From Cynocephalus volans (lineage: Eukaryota > Chordata > Mammalia > Dermoptera > Cynocephalidae), in NCBI RefSeq assembly GCF_027409185.1, contig NC_084461.1:139235001-139299000 (forward strand): DNA of 64,000 nt, given 5' to 3'. Below, piece by piece: positions 12,417 through 23,375 of this stretch; position 1 is the first letter of the stretch; every line of letters starts with the position of its first letter. The position numbers and the translations under genes were made by a program. Under the pieces are notes generated by a model that was not told the origin of the DNA, made no database searches, and worked only from the letters and a program-made list of their open reading frames with translations.

Positions 12417-13118
12417 TCATGGTCTTTCATTCATTTCATCAATTAGGACACACAAGGCAGCATCTTTCTCTATAATCTGGTCTCTCCTATGACCTGAATT
12501 GTCTCTTTGTTGTTCATTCTGTCCAGTATAATTATTGCTATCATCAGCATCCATTGGTTCAGTTTTTACTCTCATCCCTGCTTCCGAGTGGGGCAAATCA
12601 TCAGGCAAAGAAGCCAAGCAATTTTGAATCATCTCAATTACACGTTCCAGGTGCTTCTGAAACCTCTCTGCTGTTTCAAGCCGTTGTCGTTTCTGGACCT
12701 CCATCATGACTCTCAAGGTCTCTCTTGCTTGGTGGGGTCGGTATTCATTTATAAGATGATGCACGTGTACAAAAAGCAGCTTAAGATCTTCTAGCTTCTC
12801 TTCTCGTTTCATACTCCCAGGGCTCCTTATCAAGATATCTAAAAGGTCCAAGAAATTAATAAGGATAGACATATTGAGTTTTCTCAGTTCTTTCTTATGA
12901 TCAAAGTGTATTGGATGAAGCCGTTCAATGCCTTGACTTTCCAGAGGGCGGATGATAAGATCATCACATTGGAACTGATTGCCAAACATCATATAACTGT
13001 CTTTTATTGGTGGCGGAGGCTTGGGAGCTAAGCCTTCCTGAATATTTTCATCCGTATATTCCTTGATGTACTGCATTGGAGGTGGAGGAAGTGCACTCAC
13101 TTGCTGTGGTTCACCCAT
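12417..13118 (-). CDS. MED7: Mediator complex subunit 7
   Basis: It encodes a complete 233-residue protein, the usual length for mammalian MED7. MED7 is a nuclear subunit of the Mediator middle module, where its helices pair with MED21 and its N-terminal proline-rich part contacts MED31. It links transcription factors to RNA polymerase II. The sequence shows the N-terminal prolines (residues 11-14 and 34-37), then two long helical stretches (about 75-130 and 130-172). Near the C-terminus is a VKTE sumoylation-type motif (lysine 185), followed by a polar tail. The ATG at 13118 sits in one open frame with no intron. A good splice acceptor just upstream (13135) and a CpG-island exon at 16591 show that this is the real gene and not a processed copy. 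Confidence 0.97.
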   Translation of the reverse strand: MGEPQQVSALPPPPMQYIKEYTDENIQEGLAPKPPPPIKDSYMMFGNQFQCDDLIIRPLESQGIERLHPIHFDHKKELRKLNMSILINFLDLLDILIRSPGSMKREEKLEDLKLLFVHVHHLINEYRPHQARETLRVMMEVQKRQRLETAERFQKHLERVIEMIQNCLASLPDDLPHSEAGMRVKTEPMDADDSNNYTGQNEQQRDNSGHRRDQIIEKDAALCVLIDEMNERP

Positions 13119-13135
13119 TGTGGAGGATCAAGAAC
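13119..13135 (-). other. MED7: MED7 5' UTR part of the coding exon, with its splice acceptor
   Basis: On the minus strand the sequence is ctgtttctgtAG followed by GTTCTTGATCC. The AG is at 13137-13136 behind a pyrimidine tract, so the exon would start at 13135, only 17 bases before the ATG. The placement is inferred from the splice signal. Confidence 0.8.
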
Positions 13136-14311
13136 CTACAGAAACAGACCAAAGATTTAAAGGAGAGCAACAAAACAAACCTGTCACATTTGCTGACTAC
13201 AGAGAGAATATTTTCTTCCTATTGTTATGGCAGTTTGGGGCCCTGGACAAGATGATCGCCTTAGTTTCTAAAACTAACATTTACAACAGGGAAAGGCTGC
13301 CATCTTTTTCTAATTAGGAATTATATCCTCAACTACCACAGACTTTTCCTTTTCTCCTTAATACTTTCATCAGCATAAAAAATATGCTGTAGAATCTTTT
13401 CATCTATGAAAAAAATCTTATGGATTCTACACCCCTCACCAGTTATGCTCCATTTCTCTACTCCTCTCTATAGCCAAGCTACACATGCTGTCTCCCAATC
13501 TCATGTCACAATCACTTTCGTTTTATATTATAGATTGACTTCCAAAAAGCAAACACTTATAACTCAAACACCTGGAAAAAATTGGCATTGCTAAATACCA
13601 CCTACCTGGTATTATCCAACATTCCTGGATGAAAAGATCCAATTCCATACTTTTTTCCACAGTGTAAATTACAATTTTATATGGACACAATGACTTTTCT
13701 ACATCTACCACAAAAATTTCAAACCCAAATTTAAACCCAGTATCTCCTATGACCACAATAACCTCTACTTATTACATTTAAAGCCTAAATGTATCATTTT
13801 CTAGTGCTTTTAGACTGATCTTATCAGAGTGTCAGGATATATCCTCCAACATGAGGTGGGACAAGTAACAAACTGAAAGCAATATTATACTCAGAATTTG
13901 TGAGGTCATCAGGGCAGCTGTGAGGCAGCCCTGAGTTTCCACCAAGACACAGTGGTGCACAGAATGATGCTGAGAGTCAAGGGGGCAGTAGCCATGGACA
14001 ACATGAGTTACTGCAACTAAACCAACCCACAAGTCACCTGTACATTTACTTATGTCATTCAACCTGGCTTCAACTCCCTACCGCTCCAGTAAAATTGCTC
14101 AAAGTCATCAAGAATCACCACATGACCAAATCCTATGGGTATTTTTCTGAGTTCCCCTTACTCTCTCAGCAGTGCTTTCTTCCTTCTCAGCACACTCCCA
14201 TCCTCCCTCACCTCCAACGTTCATGTCTTCCTGCTACCTCACTGGCCACTCCCTCTCAGTCTCCTTTACTGCCTCTGCCTCTTCAAACTTTAATGTTGGT
14301 GTGCCTCAGAG

Positions 14312-14400
14312 CTTTTGTTTTTTCGTTTGTTTTATTGGCAGCTGGCCAGTACGGGGATGTGAACCCTTGATTTTGGTGTTATAACACCATGCTTTAACAG
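14312..14400 (-). mobile_element. tRNA-Ile-derived SINE (colugo CYN type), truncated
   Basis: A T-rich end is followed by 'ggcagctggccagtacggggatgtgaaccctt' and 'ggtgttataacaccatgctttaaca', the complement of the tRNA-Ile-like unit. The box A end stops early, so the element is 5'-truncated. Confidence 0.82.
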
Positions 14401-14734
14401 AGGTTTTTTAATATAAAGGACTATCAAGATTTCAAATATTCCATCATTCAACAAATATCAGAACCCCTCTTATGTGTCAGGCTCTGGATCCCAGAAGTCA
14501 CATTCTTCTTTCAAATTCTTCACAGTGGTCATCCCAGTTTTAGAAACAGGCCCTTGGCTATTCTAGCACAGCAGGGAAGCCTTCTGAGGTGGAGAGCACT
14601 CACTCACTACACCTCTCACATAAAAGCCACTATCACAACTACTGCATAATTCTCTTAGATGCTAGGCCAATACCTCCCAAGAGAATACTGGGAAGTTCTC
14701 ACACACAACTCATGGAAAAGAAAACAAATACATA

Positions 14735-14955
14735 CAGCCACACATCAGTTAACGACAGGGACATGTTCTGAGAAATGCTTCTTTAGACAATTCTGTCATT
14801 GTGCAAACATCATAGAATGTACTCACTCATACAAACCTAGATGGTATAGCCTACTACACACCTCCAGCAACATAATCTTATGGGACCACTGTTGTATATG
14901 TGGTCCACTGTTGACCAAAATGTTCTTATGCCGTGCACAGCTGTATATTTGGAAT
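14735..14955. mobile_element. Non-autonomous DNA-transposon relic
   Basis: The segment contains 'catcagttaacgacagggacatgttctgagaaatgc', 'cattgtgcaaacatcatagaatgtac', 'tagatggtatagcctactacacacct' and 'cttatgggaccactgttgtatatg'. These belong to a well-known mammalian MITE-like family whose name I will not guess. Its terminal repeats are weak. Confidence 0.65.
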
Positions 14956-14984
14956 TTAATCTGGCAATATCAAATTTTAAGTAC

Positions 14985-15200
14985 TAATATTCTTTGAACT
15001 AACAATTCCACTTCTAGAAATTTATCCTATAAAAACACTGGTACAAGTATACACAGATGTATACAAGGATGTTTAGTGCAGCAGTGTTTGAAAAGAGTAG
15101 GAATAGTTGTAAACAATACATTCCTTCATCAATATGAGGGCTGGATAACATACATATCTATAAAATACTATACATCCATTAAGGGAAAAAGGGTAGGAGT
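14985..15200 (+). repeat. Old L1 3' fragment, sense
   Basis: The segment 'aacaattccacttctagaaatttatcct ... gatgtttagtgcagcagtg ... aaatactatacatccattaa' parallels the nucleotide sequence of the L1 ORF2 3' end. It is heavily decayed. Confidence 0.65.
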
Positions 15201-15614
15201 GTTTATAAACACTTGTGTATTGTTTCAATTACATGTAACATGCTTTAGTTGCAGATAGTTGCAACTTTTTAAAACTCTTAATTAACATCAATTCAGATTC
15301 ACTGAAAAGTTGTATGAATATGCAAAGAACAATTTACATTCTTCACTCAGACTCCCAAATGTTATTTTTTTCCCTCATCTGCTTTATTGGTCTCTCATCC
15401 CTTTACCCCTAAATGCTTCAGTGCGTATTCCCAAAACAAGAATGTTCTCTTCTAACCACGGCATAATTACCAAAATCAAGGAATTACCTTCGATCTGGTA
15501 CCTCAAGATAAAATTTTAGATAGTCCAGGTTTCAGCCCACTGAAGGCTTTTTAGGTTGGGAGTTCTGTTCTGTGCTTCTCTATACCACGTGCATTCCTCC
15601 ATCGAAGTTGTTAT

Positions 15615-15830
15615 TCCGAAGGCCTACTATATGACAGGCACCACTGTTTTATACCCTCTCTTATGTAGTCTTCATAACAATTCTGAATTGAGTACTATTA
15701 TCAGTTTCACTTTAGAGATGAGGATCCCAACCGTCAACAAGGGGAAGCGTGGACCAGATTAAACGACTAGTAAACAGCACAACAGGAATTCTTATCCCAG
15801 GTCCTCTTCAGCTCCAAAGCTCAAGCTCTC
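15615..15830 (-). repeat. MIR SINE, antisense
   Basis: The order is 'cctactatatgacaggcacc', 'cttcataacaattctgaattgagtactattatcag', 'agatgaggatccca', then 'ctcttcagctccaaagctcaagctctctc'. That is the reverse complement of MIR. Confidence 0.65.
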
Positions 15831-16079
15831 TCAAATCTCTAAACCATGAAGCTTCTAACTGTACAATAAGAACTTGACACATTACATGGTTTCTCTATAC
15901 CTCTCTCGATTGAATTTTTCAAAGGCGATAGACGTATTATTTTAGTAAAACCAGCACCAAGCAGGATAGCCGATTCTCAGACTCAAGATCCACCTTCCAG
16001 CTTGCCCCACAGAGGGTGGGTGGGATGTGGGGGTGGACACTTCACCAAAAGAAAGGTATTCCAGAGTCCTACCCCCTGA

Positions 16080-16810
16080 AATATGACTCATGTTGTCTAC
16101 CGTGAACGGGGCCGCCGGAATGTCTGTTTTAAAACCTCTCCAGATGAACGTGACTTTGATACTTGGGATCTACGCCCTCCCCACGCCCCTCCCCACGCCC
16201 CATGAACTCAGCTGATTTCACAATTGCTCCCACAAGGAGGAGCGCAGGGATGTTCTTCTCACTTGACGAAGGGCGGGAGCGAGCAGGTGAACCTCCCAGG
16301 TCACACAACTTAGAAAACCAGCGGCGCGGGCGCTCGCAACCTCCACCCGGGGAAAGCCCGGCGCCGGCCGCGCCTTGGACACCTTCCGCCCGGAGGTCCA
16401 CCGCGGGGCCTCTGCGAGCGGCGGCGAGGCAGCGCTCCCACAGGGACGGGGAGAGGAAGGCGGGCGAGCGCCCGCGGGGGCCGAACCTCGCCAGGCCTCC
16501 CCCGTTCCCAGCTCGCCCCCGAGGAAGCCGCGGGGTCCGGAAGGAGAAACGCACGCCAACAAGGGCCCCAAATCGTCGCCGCCCACTCACCTCAGCTTTT
16601 GGTTTACGGAGGAAGCTGCCTTCGCCACCGCAGCCGAAATCCGACTTCCGGTCTCCAGCTCTTGAAAGAAGCCTCCGATGCTGTCCTTTGATTGGCTGTG
16701 AGAGCTGTCCTTTAACCGAGGCTCTAGTCCCGCCTCAGGCTTATGGTTTGCTATTGCGCCTGCGCATAGTCTCCATTGCCCGTCCCTCCTCCCGCCTCTC
16801 CAGCACCTCT
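16080..16810 (-). promoter_or_regulatory. MED7: CpG-island promoter of MED7
   Basis: This is the only strongly GC- and CpG-rich unique sequence in the window (outside the L1 5' UTR). It covers the first non-coding exon and its upstream side. Reading toward MED7, an NRF1-like palindrome TGCGCAGGCGCA lies at 16755-16766 and a CCAAT box (ATTGG on plus) at 16691-16695. An ETS-type core CCGGAAGT lies at 16644-16651, close to the likely start site. This is the usual housekeeping arrangement, without a TATA box. Factor binding is inferred from motifs only. Confidence 0.85.
16591..16680 (-). other. MED7: MED7 non-coding exon 1 (3' boundary firm, 5' boundary approximate)
   Basis: On the minus strand the exon ends AAAAGCTGAG at 16591 and is followed by the strong donor GTGAGTGGGC (16590 downward). 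The 5' end is not defined by sequence; a start near the ETS core (about 16645-16680) is likely. No ATG-led frame here extends into the coding exon. Confidence 0.75.
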
Positions 16811-16869
16811 TTGGGAGGCATAGAGCCCTGCAGGGTTTGGAGTGGGTCTCTTTGTATTTTCAGTTAGTA

Positions 16870-18190
16870 AAAGTAGCAGCTGCTGCCTCTGTTCCTTTCT
16901 CTTTTTCTTTTTTTAACACTTAAAATTAAATAAGATATTATGCCTTGCATAAAAATTCGAAAATAATAAGCAGTTTTTTAAAAAACGATACTAACTCTAA
17001 TTCCTCTGTCAAAAACAATGTTTAAAAAATGAAATTGGACTCTTGTCTGCTATTTATATATTGTTTAATCTGATAATATTTGTGCCCATGATTGGGAATC
17101 AATAATACGTTCTGAATCTCCATTTCTTCGTCATCCAATCATTTTTATTTTCATTTAGAAATTCAGAGATGTCTATTATAAGATTTACAGGAAACAAATT
17201 ACCAAATTTAAAAAAGAGAGACTTAACGTTTTCTTTTGGAGTATCATAAATTTCCAAATTGGTGGTAGTCTTATAAAGAGCATGCTGCACATAAAAAAGA
17301 AGATTGTTATTCTGATAAAAGTTTTCAACTTTACCTCTTTAAAAGTAAGATTCTTTGCTTTCATTTTATTAAAATTTATGCAGGATTCCAAACATATAAC
17401 AAAGTAGAGAATATATTCATCATCCAACTTCCACGATTATGTTTATAGACATCATTTTATCTATAAATATTCAGCATGCATCTCTAAAAGATAAAAATTT
17501 ATTTTTTTAACATAACCACAGAACCATTGCCTCATTTAAAATAAATTAATAATTCTTTAATATCATCAAATATCAGCTCAGTATCTGAATTCTCATCCTC
17601 TCGGGTTCCAAATAAGGTCCACCCTTTTCTACTGACTGATGTATCTTTTAATTACCTTTTAATCTATAGGTTCCTTTCCCCCATCTTAATCCCCCCACCC
17701 CCATTAATTTATTCACTGAAGAAATCTATGCAATTTTGAGCATACCTCAATCAGGCTTTTCTCCCCACCCCTGACACCAATATGACTCACACGAGTGACT
17801 TCCAGTGGTCATTCTCAGCCCTTATTTTACTCTACCTGTCTGTAGCATTAGGCACATTTCGTCATTTGGATTGCCCGAGGACTCAACTGACCACTACCCA
17901 CTAGCCACTTCTCAGTCAGGTATCATCCAGGTGATACATCCATGTAATGTCATGCAGGCCCTGGACACCCTCTCTTCTGTACTGCATACCCCCACATCCA
18001 ACAGTATTAAACACCTCTACTCAATTGCACTTCACCCAGTTGCAGAGGCTCACATCTAGGGAGTGATGTTTTCCTCCTTTTTCTCCCATACTCCACCGAA
18101 ACTACCATACTAGCCTGTTCCGTTAGTTATATTTAAAAATAAGTATATAAGTTCCAAATATGAGTAATTTTCACCATCCTCACTGCTACT
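16870..18190. repeat. Gene-free stretch with an old antisense L1 3' fragment
   Basis: About 17350-17700 is like 54545-55160 and the end of 1320-1960: antisense, ancient L1 3' UTR-type sequence with 'ttaattaccttttaatctataggttcc'. No gene is supported. About 16870-17350 is AT-rich and unassigned. Confidence 0.5.
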
Positions 18191-18785
18191 GAGCCACGAC
18201 TATCTCTCACCTGGACTTCTGAAATAGCCTCCTAACTGATTTCCTTGTTTCCTCTTCAGTCTTCCCTTAAGTCTGTTTAACCACACTGTCTTAAAATACA
18301 AGACTGGTCTTATTATTCCTCTATTCAAAACTCTCCACAGCTTTCTATCACGTTTAGAATAAAATCTGACATCTCCCCGTGGTCTACACAAGGCCCTACA
18401 AAATTGCCAAGCACACTCCTGCCTCAAAGTCATTCACTGTATTTGCCTTGAACTCTCTTTCCATAGATATTCTGATGCCTCACTTCCTCACTTCTTTCAG
18501 GTCTCTGGTCAAATGTGATCACCTCAAACAGATCTTCCTCGGCCACTCTGTACACAATAGCATGCCCCCAAATCCCTTGCTATGGGTTGTCCTTGCTTCA
18601 TAGAACTTCTGATCCGAAAGCATCTTACACAGTATATTTATTCATCTATTTTTTATTGTCTTTCTTCGCCATCAAAATATCAGGTGTAAAAGCATAGAAA
18701 CTTTGTTTCATTCACTGCTGGATTCTCAGAACCTAAGACAGTGCCTGAAATTGGCAAGCACTCAATAAACATTTATTATGTAGTG
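18190..18785 (+). repeat. L2 LINE 3' end, sense
   Basis: The order of phrases is that of L2: 'actctccacagctttctatcacgtttagaataaaatctgac', 'ctggtcaaatgtgatcacctc', 'acagtgcctgaaattggcaagcactcaataaacatttatt'. It is one of the longest L2 copies here. Confidence 0.88.
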
Positions 18786-19240
18786 AAATGAATATAATCA
18801 TCATTTTCATGTGAATTCATAGTGTGACTTTGATGGATATACCACAGTCTATTTAGCCAAAGACCCACTGTGTAAATTATTTTTCTATTTTTGCTATTGT
18901 AAGTACACTGGGTGATGAGCATCCTGGTGCATATATATTTGTGCATGTGTCCAATTTTTTTCTTTGAGGTAAATTTCTAGGAATGGAATTACTGGACTCA
19001 ATGTTGCAGTTTCTTACAGTTAGTGGCGAGATCGAGACTAGCATCTAGGAATCTTGACTCTCAGTGTCATGTTCTTTTCAATAAATTTCAAATGAATAAT
19101 GGCTATGAAATCCCTATCATGAGAGGGCCTAGTGAAAATATGGGGTGCAATAAATGTTTATTTATGTGGTTGTAATTACAGAATCTAAATGGAAAGTTTA
19201 TTCCTTAAAGATGACTACTATAGCTTAACAAGGAATACAT
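18785..19240. repeat. Short old L1 fragment and unassigned sequence
   Basis: About 18860-19010 reads as the complement of L1 ORF2 ('gaatggaattactggactcaatg'). The remainder carries nothing I can name. Confidence 0.45.
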
Positions 19241-19484
19241 TCATTCAACAAATCTTTATTGTGTGTCTATTGGGCCAGGCACTGGTCTAGAAGGTTAAAA
19301 AGACAGGCAAAAGCCCTGCCTTCTAGTAGAGAGACACACACAACAAGTATACAAACAAATGAAAATTTCAACTAGTGAAATTATGGGTGGAAAATAATAC
19401 AGATTAATGTGATAGTAACATGTGTTGGGGAGTAGCTACTTTATAGAGAGTGGTTGGAGTAGCCTCTCACCAAAGGTAACTTTG

Positions 19485-19944
19485 TTTTTTGTTTTTGTTT
19501 TTGCTTTTCAATTTTAAAACAAAATTGATTATACATATTTATGTGATACAGAGTTGAATATCAATATCTGTGTACATATGTAATGATCAGATAAGGATAA
19601 TTAGTATATTCATCATTACAAAACGTAACCATTCTTTGTGACCCTTTACCAATTTCTTGCTAACCCCCCTTCTCCTCTCCCTTTCCCCTCCCCCTTTCCC
19701 ACCTCTAGTACCCACAGTCCTGTTCTCTCCTTTTAAAATTCAGCATATTATTGTGATTGTTATATCTTTCTTTCTTTTGCATTTATTTGTTTGTTTACTT
19801 TTTTAGCTCCCACTTATGAGTGAAAATGTGGTATTTCTCTTTATGTGCCTGCCCTATTTCACTTAATGTGATTTTCTCTGAGCTCATCCATGTTGCTATG
19901 AATGGCAGAATTTCATTATTTGTATGGCAAAATAGTGTTCCGTT

Positions 19945-20026
<82 letters not shown>

Positions 20027-20197
20027 GTATATATACACACACCACATTTTCCTTATCCAGTCCAATCATCTGTCGATGGACATTTAGGTTGCTTCCAACT
20101 CTTGAATATTGTAAATAGAGCTTTGATAAACATGGGAGTGCAGGTGTCCCTTCGACATGATGATTTTCATTCCTTTGAGTGTATACCTAGCAGTGAG
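19485..20197 (-). mobile_element. 5'-truncated L1, antisense, with target-site duplication
   Basis: The plus strand starts with a T run, then gives the complement of an L1 3' UTR (C-rich 'ctccctttcccctccccctttccc') and of the ORF2 end ('ttttttagctcccacttatgagtgaaaatgtgg'). The insert is flanked by AACTTTG at 19478-19484 and 20198-20204. A long (GT)n tract has grown inside it. It belongs to an older L1 lineage than the copies at 29796-38480. Confidence 0.85.
19944..20041. repeat. (GT)n-(AT)n microsatellite inside the L1
   Basis: A nearly pure GT dinucleotide tract is followed by a short TATA-type alternation and a CACAC end. It sits where the complement of ORF2 would otherwise continue, so the repeat arose within the element. 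Confidence 0.95.
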
Positions 20198-20499
20198 AAC
20201 TTTGGAAATAAGACATGAATGATGACAATGAGTGAATTGTGTAGAGATCTGGGAAACAGCGAGTGCAAAGAGGCCGACATGATCCTCTTGATTTAGAGAG
20301 ACAGGAAGGGAGCCTGTGTGCCCTAAAACAGTGAGCACAGGAAGAGAAGGGGGAGACAAGTGGGCAGAAACAGGCTGGTTTACATGGTAACTGGCATCTT
20401 GCCTCTTTTAGGATCATGGCACATTATATTATTTGAGCCTAAGTGGCAAGCAGAAATATTCATAGTTTTTCTCCACCCTGTTGACTTTCTGAAGGTTAG

Positions 20500-20606
20500 G
20501 TATTATTATCATTATTATTATTGGTGGCTGGCCAGTATAGTGATCGTACCCTGGACCTTGATGTTTTCAACACCACACTCTAACTAACTGAGCTAACCAG
20601 CCAGCC
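20500..20606 (-). mobile_element. tRNA-Ile-derived SINE (colugo CYN type), monomer
   Basis: An ATT-rich head is followed by 'ggtggctggccagtatagtgatcgtaccctggaccttgatg' and by 'ctaactaactgagctaaccagccagccc', the complement of the tRNA-like unit with box A. A short TTAGGT repeat may be its duplication. It abuts an antisense L1. Confidence 0.87.
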
Positions 20607-22290
20607 CTCAGCTTAGGTTTATTGAGGTATAAGTTCGACATAGTGAAATTAACTTTAGGTATACAGTTAAATGAGTTTTGATGAATAGATACTTGCATAT
20701 AACCACCACCTCCAGAATTATGATACAGAATAGTACCATCACCCCAAAAATCTCCTTTGGTACCCCTCTGTATTCAATACCCCAGTCCTTAGTAAAAACT
20801 AGATTCCTGTTAACATAGTGTTGCTTTTTCCAGAAGGTTATATAAATAGAGTCAGGCAATATGTAGAGTTTCGTGTCTGACTTGTTTCACTTGGCATAAT
20901 ACTTTTGAGGTCTATCAGTGTTGTTGCATGTATTAATACTTTGTTCCTTTTTGCAGGTGAAGAGTATTCCATTGTATGGATGCAACATAATTCATTTATT
21001 CATTCACCGGTTGGTGGATATTTGTGTTATCTTAGTTTGGGATGTGTTATGGTTTGAATGTTTTTCCTTTTTAAAACTCATATTGAAATTTAATTGCCAT
21101 TTTCACAGTATTAAGAGGTGGGAAATTTAAGGGATGATTAGGCCATGACAGCTCCGCTCTCACGAATGGATTAATACTGTTATTGCAGGAGTGGGCTCCT
21201 TATAAAAGGACAAGTTTGGCCCCCTTATGCCACTCTCTGTCTCTCTACCCCTGCACCCCGCCTTGCCCTTCTGCCTTCTGCCATGAGATGACACAACCAG
21301 AAGGCCCTTGCGAGGTGCTGACCCCTTGTTCTTGGACTTCCCAGCCTCCAGAAGTGTGAGAAATAAATTTCTGTTCATTATAAATTACCCAGTCTGGAAT
21401 ATTCTTGTGGTATAGCAGCACACAATGAACTAAGACAGAATGATTATGAATAAAGCTGCTATAGACATTCCTATAAAAGACAATGTATGGACATATGCTT
21501 TCATTTTGTTTCATTTCTGTGGATAACTGCATAAGGATAGAATTTCTGGGCCTTATAATAATTGCCTGTTTAACAATATAAGAAACTGCCGAGCAATTTT
21601 CTAAAGAGGCTATGTCATTTTTCATTTCTAACAGCAGTCTATGAGAGTTATAGTTGCTCTGTGTCTTCAATCTACACTTGGTAATGTCCTGTTTACTTTT
21701 ACTTTTTGCCATTCTAATAGCTGTGTGGTGGCTTCAACCTGTGTTTTGCTAGTTTTGGGTATATCTCATGTGCTTATTTGCCATATGTTATCTTTTCTTT
21801 ATTGAACTTCTTTTCAAATTTTTTGCCCCTTTTATAATTGGCTTATTTTTTTACCATTGAGTCGTGAGGGTATATATACATATTTACACACACACGTACA
21901 CACACACACACATTCACACACTCTGGATGTAAGTTCTTCATTAGATATGTATTTTATAAACATTTTTTCCCAATCTGTGGCTAATCTTTTTATTTTCTCA
22001 ACAGTGTCTTTTAAAGAGCAGAGGTTTTTGTTTTGAGGAAGTCCTATTTATCAATGGTTTTCTTTTATGGCCATACTTTTTGTGTCCTACCCAAGAATAT
22101 TTGCCTAACCCAAGGTCACAAAGCTTTTTCCCTGTGTTTTCTTCTAGAAGTTTTATAATTTTAAGCTTTACATTTAGGTCTATGATCCTTTTTAAGTTGA
22201 TTTCATGTGCGATGTGAAGTAACAGTTGAGATTCTTTTTATTTATTTATTTATTTATTTTGCACCTGGAAGTCCAATTATTTCCAGTGCT
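20607..22290 (-). mobile_element. Old antisense L1 split by a MaLR LTR
   Basis: The plus strand shows the complement of an L1 3' UTR ('ggtttattgaggtataagttcgacatag') and then ORF2 ('gaagagtattccattgtatggatgcaac'). It resumes after the LTR at 21438 with 'gaataaagctgctatagacattcct'. It is full of stops. The far end near 22290 is uncertain. Confidence 0.8.
21045..21437 (+). mobile_element. Solo MaLR-type LTR (MST/MLT1-like, ERVL-MaLR)
   Basis: It begins TGTTATGGTTTGAATG and ends AACTAAGACA, with the internal 'ggaattt..gattaggccatgac' and 'cttggacttcccagcctccagaa' blocks and an AATAAA near the 3' side (about 21361). The flanks GGATG and GAATG differ at one base, as expected for an old 5-bp duplication. 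There are no viral genes; only a long terminal repeat remains. Confidence 0.85.
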
Positions 22291-23080
22291 CTGTTGACTT
22301 GGTTGGACTTAATACCTCTGTCATTAGTAGACAGGTTCATAAATAATAATCTCTGAGCTCTTGTTAGGCAATTACATTGTATTCTCAGCTTGTTGATTGG
22401 CCCCAATAGAAGAATTGGAAGCTAGCAAATTAAATTTTTCGTCTTCAGCCCCTGCTTCTTCGTATCATGTGATTTTTATCAACTCATATATATTGCTTAA
22501 ATAATGCACTTTGGGTGAGAGTCATCTTTAGTGAGTTTTTCCCTGTAGTCTGCAGTATAGTTTCAATTTCTAATCACTGGGGGTTTTTTGTTGTTGTTGT
22601 TGTTGTTGCTTCATCAGTACTAATGAAACTTATCACTAATAACAATGTCAGCAACCCAGACTGGTCCGCAGTAGATGGGAGTGGAGGGTGCTGGGAGTTT
22701 CCTTTGCCTGCTATATTTTTTCTTACCAGCAGGGTGCAACAGTAACACTAGCATTTGGAAACTATCCCCAGTTTAAACAGTTTTTCATGACAGAAAGATT
22801 TGTCTCCTGTATATGGTGCTCCATTCAGAAACGTTGTCAGTTATCCCTTGCAGGCTGAAAAACTTAAAATGGATTTACAATTCTACAAAAAGGCAGGAAG
22901 GCCTTTTTGAATTATTTGTTGTAGCTGTTACTGTTAAAGTCCACATTTAGATTATTATGTGGAATTTCACCAAAGAAAAAATAGGCACACTATTTTCATA
23001 TCTGTTCTTTGAATCATCACAAAATTTACACGTTTTATTGGTTGATTGACGGATTGATTTTCTACCTACTTCCAGAAGGA
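22290..23080. other. Stretch without recognisable features apart from a (TTG)n run
   Basis: A short (TTG)n repeat lies near 22588-22610. I see no gene, RNA or confident repeat family in the rest. Confidence 0.4.
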
Positions 23081-23084
23081 TCTG

Positions 23085-23375
23085 AGCTATATCTGACCCA
23101 TTTAGGGTTCCTATTTTAGGTCCATCTTAAATGTGACCTTCTCCAAAAGATTTCTCCAAGTTCATCCACATAAAAGTTACCTCTGTGCCCACTCATAGCC
23201 TTTTTACTTCTTACAGAATTTCTCTACCTATTATGTATTATGCATCTGCTTCATTTCTATGTCTGTACCTAAGTTTCTGACTTATCTGGGCATCAGCTTT
23301 GACAGTTCCCAGCATTGCCTCATTCAGCACGTAGCCAATGCTGAGTATATTTTTGTTGAAAGATGGATATTGAGC
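23085..23375 (+). repeat. L2 LINE 3' end, sense
   Basis: 'taaatgtgaccttctccaaaagatttctcc', 'cccactcatagcctttttacttcttacag' and 'ccaatgctgagtatatttttgttgaa' follow the L2 order. Confidence 0.75.

Larger units (their letters stand above)
13136..16590 (-). other. MED7: MED7 intron 1
   Basis: It is bounded by GTGAGT at 16590 (donor, minus strand) and AG at 13136-13137 (acceptor). It contains a tRNA-derived SINE (14312-14400), a DNA-transposon relic (about 14735-14955), a sense L1 fragment (about 14985-15200) and an antisense MIR (about 15615-15830). About 13140-14300 shows nothing I recognise. Confidence 0.8.
19240..20410 (+). repeat. Ancient interspersed repeat split by an L1
   Basis: The left part has 'attcattcaacaaatctttattgtgtgtctattgggccaggcactggtctag'. 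The right part has 'gatctgggaaacagcgagtgcaaagaggcc'. The same family, in the same order, is seen at 48870-49450 and 57235-57690. The L1 at 19485-20197 separates the two halves. I did not assign the family. Confidence 0.65.

Noticed and set aside
12417-13118. MED7 as a processed retrocopy, since the coding part has no intron
   Set aside because: There is no A tail or flanking duplication, a splice acceptor lies at 13136-13137, a matching donor and CpG-island exon lie at 16590, and synteny fits the true gene.
16163-16867. A 234-residue plus-strand frame in the CpG island
   Set aside because: GC-rich islands produce long stop-free frames by chance. The translation is Pro/Arg/Ser-rich with no recognisable domain, and it overlaps the MED7 promoter and exon 1 on the other strand.
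19944-20041. A CRISPR-like or structured tandem array
   Set aside because: It is a simple dinucleotide microsatellite without spacers.
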